DNA of 64,000 nucleotides from Streptomyces sp. DT2A-34. Lineage in GTDB: Bacteria > Actinomycetota > Actinomycetes > Streptomycetales > Streptomycetaceae. The DNA lies in NCBI RefSeq assembly GCF_030499515.1, contig NZ_JASTWJ010000001.1, positions 1,488,001-1,552,000 on the forward strand. The letters are read 5' to 3'. The first letter of the stretch is position 1, and the number at the start of each line of letters is the position of its first letter. Below, piece after piece: positions 62,205 to 64,000 of this stretch. The position numbers and the translations under genes were made by a program. The notes under the pieces were generated by a model. That model ran no database searches, had not been told where the DNA came from, and saw only the letters and a list, made by a program, of their open reading frames with translations.

Positions 62205-62907
62205 CGGACGAAGTACTTCGGGTTCGGCCTGGCGTACACCGACGGCACGGCACGACGAACCGCATGCCGTCCACCGAGGCGACCAGGCCGCCGCCCCATG
62301 CCTGCGCGAGCGGGATGGAAGCCTGGTAGTCGATCAGCGTGGCGTTCGCAGCCCGGTATGTCGCCAGCCGCGGATAGGTCTGATCGACGTGGGACAGGCG
62401 CCCGTATTTCAGCGCCTCCGTGGCCCCGAGGACCGGGGTGTAGCCGACGTTGCAGCTGTGTGCGACCAGGAGCGCGGTGATCGTCACGTGCAGGTCTTTG
62501 AGCCGGGCCTCGCCGCCGGTGATGGAGGTGAACGCCTGGTCGGCGCCGGCCCACGAGAACACTTCCAGCAGGGCCTCCGGCAGGTCGACGCGGGGCAGCA
62601 TCGCCTCCACCGCCTCCCTCAGCTGGCGCAGGGAAGCGGGCTCGGGCTCCGGTTCCAGGGCGGCGAGTGCAGCCGTCCGTCGTCGTCGAACACGATCTGG
62701 GAGTTCGCCGGCACCCGGGCGGCGACCTCTCGGTAGGTGCCGTCCAGCAGCGCGGCCCGCGCCGCCAGGTGCTCACCTGCCTCGGCGGGCAGGTTGAGCG
62801 AGGCGAGCACGGTCGGCTTGGTCTGCTCCCACGCCTCCCCAGGACGGCGCCCCGTCGTACGCCGCGTACTTCGCGGCTTGCTCATCCGTCAGAAACTCGA
62901 CCGGCAC
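62205..62907 (-). pseudogene. Tn3-family transposase with N-terminus joined to its centre
   Basis: It starts at a GTG with GGAGG upstream, VPVEFLTDEQAAKYAAYDGA, the true Tn3 transposase start. It then jumps to WEQTKPTVLASLNLPAEAGE and goes on through LPRVDLPEALLEVFSW, VAHSCNVGYTPVLGATEALK, RLSHVDQTYPRLATYRAANA and AQAWGGGLVASVDGMRFVVP, reaching NPKYF. Several frameshifts separate these pieces, and the segment before WEQ and the end after NPKYF are missing. A relic of the terminal repeat is at 63000-63020. Dead transposon. Confidence 0.8.
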
Positions 62908-62999
62908 CCCGGACCTCCGGACAGTCAGTGATCAACACGACTGCCGAAGGCTCTGCCGCAGCCGAACCCCAGGTCAAAGCGCTGTCGGCGCTCCAGGGG

Positions 63000-63020
63000 C
63001 TTAGCGCCGGTTTTCGTTCC
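63000..63020. repeat. Inner part of a Tn3-type terminal inverted repeat
   Basis: The minus strand reads GGAACGAAAACC then GGCGCTAAG. It resembles the inner half of Tn3-family terminal repeats (GGAACGAAAAC...TAAG). It lies about 90 bases in front of the transposase start, where a terminal repeat belongs. The outer GGGG end is not clear. Confidence 0.45.
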
Positions 63021-63040
63021 GATGTTCCAAGCGCCGCCAA

Positions 63041-63241
63041 TTGCATCTGATGCGAACTCGCGACGGTATGCGCATCGTCGCCGTCCAAGGCATCAATCAC
63101 CCGGCCTGACCAGGGAATTGGGCTACTGCGCTGGTGCTCACGATAGCGGCTGGCAACGCGTGGACAGCACCGGTCCAGGGGGCTGGCCTGCGCCCCTTCC
63201 GGCGACTCGCATAGGATGCGGTTTTCTCGCATCTGATGCGA
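63041..63241. promoter_or_regulatory. Three palindromes upstream of the terminal recombinase
   Basis: TTGCATCTGATGCGA at 63041-63055, TCGCATAGGATGCGG at 63207-63221 and the perfect TCGCATCTGATGCGA at 63227-63241 share one 15-base symmetry. The last is just 11-23 bases from the likely GTG start. They could bind a repressor or the recombinase itself. Confidence 0.6.
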
Positions 63242-63263
63242 GTGGCGGAGGGTGGCAAGATCA

Positions 63264-64000
63264 GTGGGGTTCAACGGGTCGATACCGGGGGCGGCGAGGC
63301 TGCTTCTGGTCGACGGGGTCGCGCTGCTGCGGCCGGAGGAACAGGTCTTCACGGCAATGCTGACGGGGTTCGCGAACCAGCAGCTGGCACGGAACCTGGC
63401 CCGGACGACGGTGGAGGGCAGGGAGAACACGGTCAAGGCGTTCGCCGCCTACGTGAACACCTACCCCTGGCACTGGACGCCGGCGATGGTCGACGAATGG
63501 CTCGGTGACCTGCGCTCACTGCGTGACCTGAAGCGCTCCACCATCCGCTCGTACTCCGAGGCCGTACGGGCGTTCTGCCACTTCGTCACCGATCCGCTCT
63601 ACGAGTGGACCGCGACCTGCGAGGAGCGGTTCGGAACCCACCCGGTCCAGGTGGTGCACGAGTGGAACACCGCGGTGCACGTCCAGGACAACGAGTCGGA
63701 CCCGAAGAAGCGCGCGTTCACCAAGGCCGAACTGCACGCGTTCTTCGCGCACTGCGACGACGAGGTCGCCCGGATCCGGGCCTTCGGCCGCAAGGGCTGG
63801 CTGCCCGCGTTCCGCGACGCCACCTTGTTCAAGACCGCGTACGCCTACGGGCTGCGGCGCAACGAGACGCGGATGCTGGACGCCGCCGACTTCGGCCGCA
63901 ACCCGCACGGCGCCGAGCACGGCGAGTACGGCCGCTTGCTGGTCCGTTTCGGAAAGGCCAAGAAGGGCTCGCCGCCCAAGCGCCGCAGCGTGCTGACCGT
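63264..64000 (+). CDS. Tyrosine recombinase/site-specific integrase, runs off the window
   Basis: At least 245 residues are open to the end. The core-binding part is LARTTVEGRENTVKAFAAYV near 45, then STIRSYSEAVRAFCHFVTDP near 90. The catalytic domain begins with FRDATLFKTAYAYGLRRNET near 190 (first Arg) and MLDAADFG. The frame shows no damage. GTG 63264 is the likely start; GTG 63252 is an alternative with GGAGG close by. It is probably the first gene of another recombinase group whose remainder lies to the right. Confidence 0.88.
   Translation, partial: MGFNGSIPGAARLLLVDGVALLRPEEQVFTAMLTGFANQQLARNLARTTVEGRENTVKAFAAYVNTYPWHWTPAMVDEWLGDLRSLRDLKRSTIRSYSEAVRAFCHFVTDPLYEWTATCEERFGTHPVQVVHEWNTAVHVQDNESDPKKRAFTKAELHAFFAHCDDEVARIRAFGRKGWLPAFRDATLFKTAYAYGLRRNETRMLDAADFGRNPHGAEHGEYGRLLVRFGKAKKGSPPKRRSVLT

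Noticed and set aside
1..64000. CRISPR array or tRNA genes as integration sites
   Set aside because: No regularly spaced identical repeats and no recognisable tRNA cloverleaf were seen near any recombinase.

Overview
The window looks like chromosomal DNA of a Streptomyces or very close relative. It is GC-rich throughout, with GTG/TTG starts, GGAGG-type ribosome sites, and actinobacterial signatures such as an allantoin-glyoxylate block, a Kdp operon, NIS siderophore synthetases and polyprenyl synthase genes. No rRNA, tRNA or CRISPR array was seen.

The left part (1-8900) is an intact-looking metabolic block. It holds the tail of an SDR gene, allantoicase, allantoinase (with one frameshift), a divergent IclR-type regulator, two conserved hypotheticals, a MobA/MocA-like nucleotidyltransferase and malate synthase. 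Allantoin breakdown yields glyoxylate, which malate synthase consumes. The sequence TTCC-N7-GGAA occurs three times, in the regulator/allantoinase promoter and upstream of malate synthase, and is a good candidate operator for the IclR protein. A SelW-like protein and a HipA-like kinase follow.

From 8890 to about 32000 the window becomes a patchwork. It contains a truncated integrase, an ABC exporter, a flavin monooxygenase, a DUF418-type membrane protein and a second ABC exporter. A two-component system follows, then a broken second DUF418 start, an IS110 remnant fused in frame to a GNAT gene, an RNase J paralog and a frameshifted PP2C phosphatase. Two gene remnants (PRC-barrel, TrkA) each keep both ends but lost the middle. 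There are also a HlyIII-type membrane protein, a cold-shock protein, and a complete IS256-family element with 8-bp target duplications in the last codons of a merR gene. Beside merR lies an unusual 550-base tract with 15 copies of ACTGC on one strand.

A complete potassium module follows on the minus strand (31998-40070: small peptide, kdpF, A, B, C, E, D). Next is a three-gene isoprenoid cassette (92-residue protein, polyprenyl diphosphate synthase, MpaB/DUF2236 oxygenase; 40515-43088), which is the best candidate here for an under-described pathway. Then come divergent NIS siderophore synthetases, a VWA membrane protein with a secreted partner, and an HxlR regulator divergent from an aminotransferase.

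The right end (51000-64000) is an integration hotspot. A HAD-type gene is cut after 12 codons. Around it lie recombinases of the trio type, both frameshifted or nonsense-mutated, a DUF6262-like helper and small cargo genes of unknown role. There is also a textbook group II intron 3' end (domains V and VI), an IS5-family element plus an inverted relic around a DinB gene, and a TetR/amidase pair with a clear palindromic operator. The window closes with a collapsed Tn3 transposase and a new tyrosine recombinase running off the end, preceded by three palindromes. Several frameshifts sit in short G or C runs, so assembly error must be separated from real decay.
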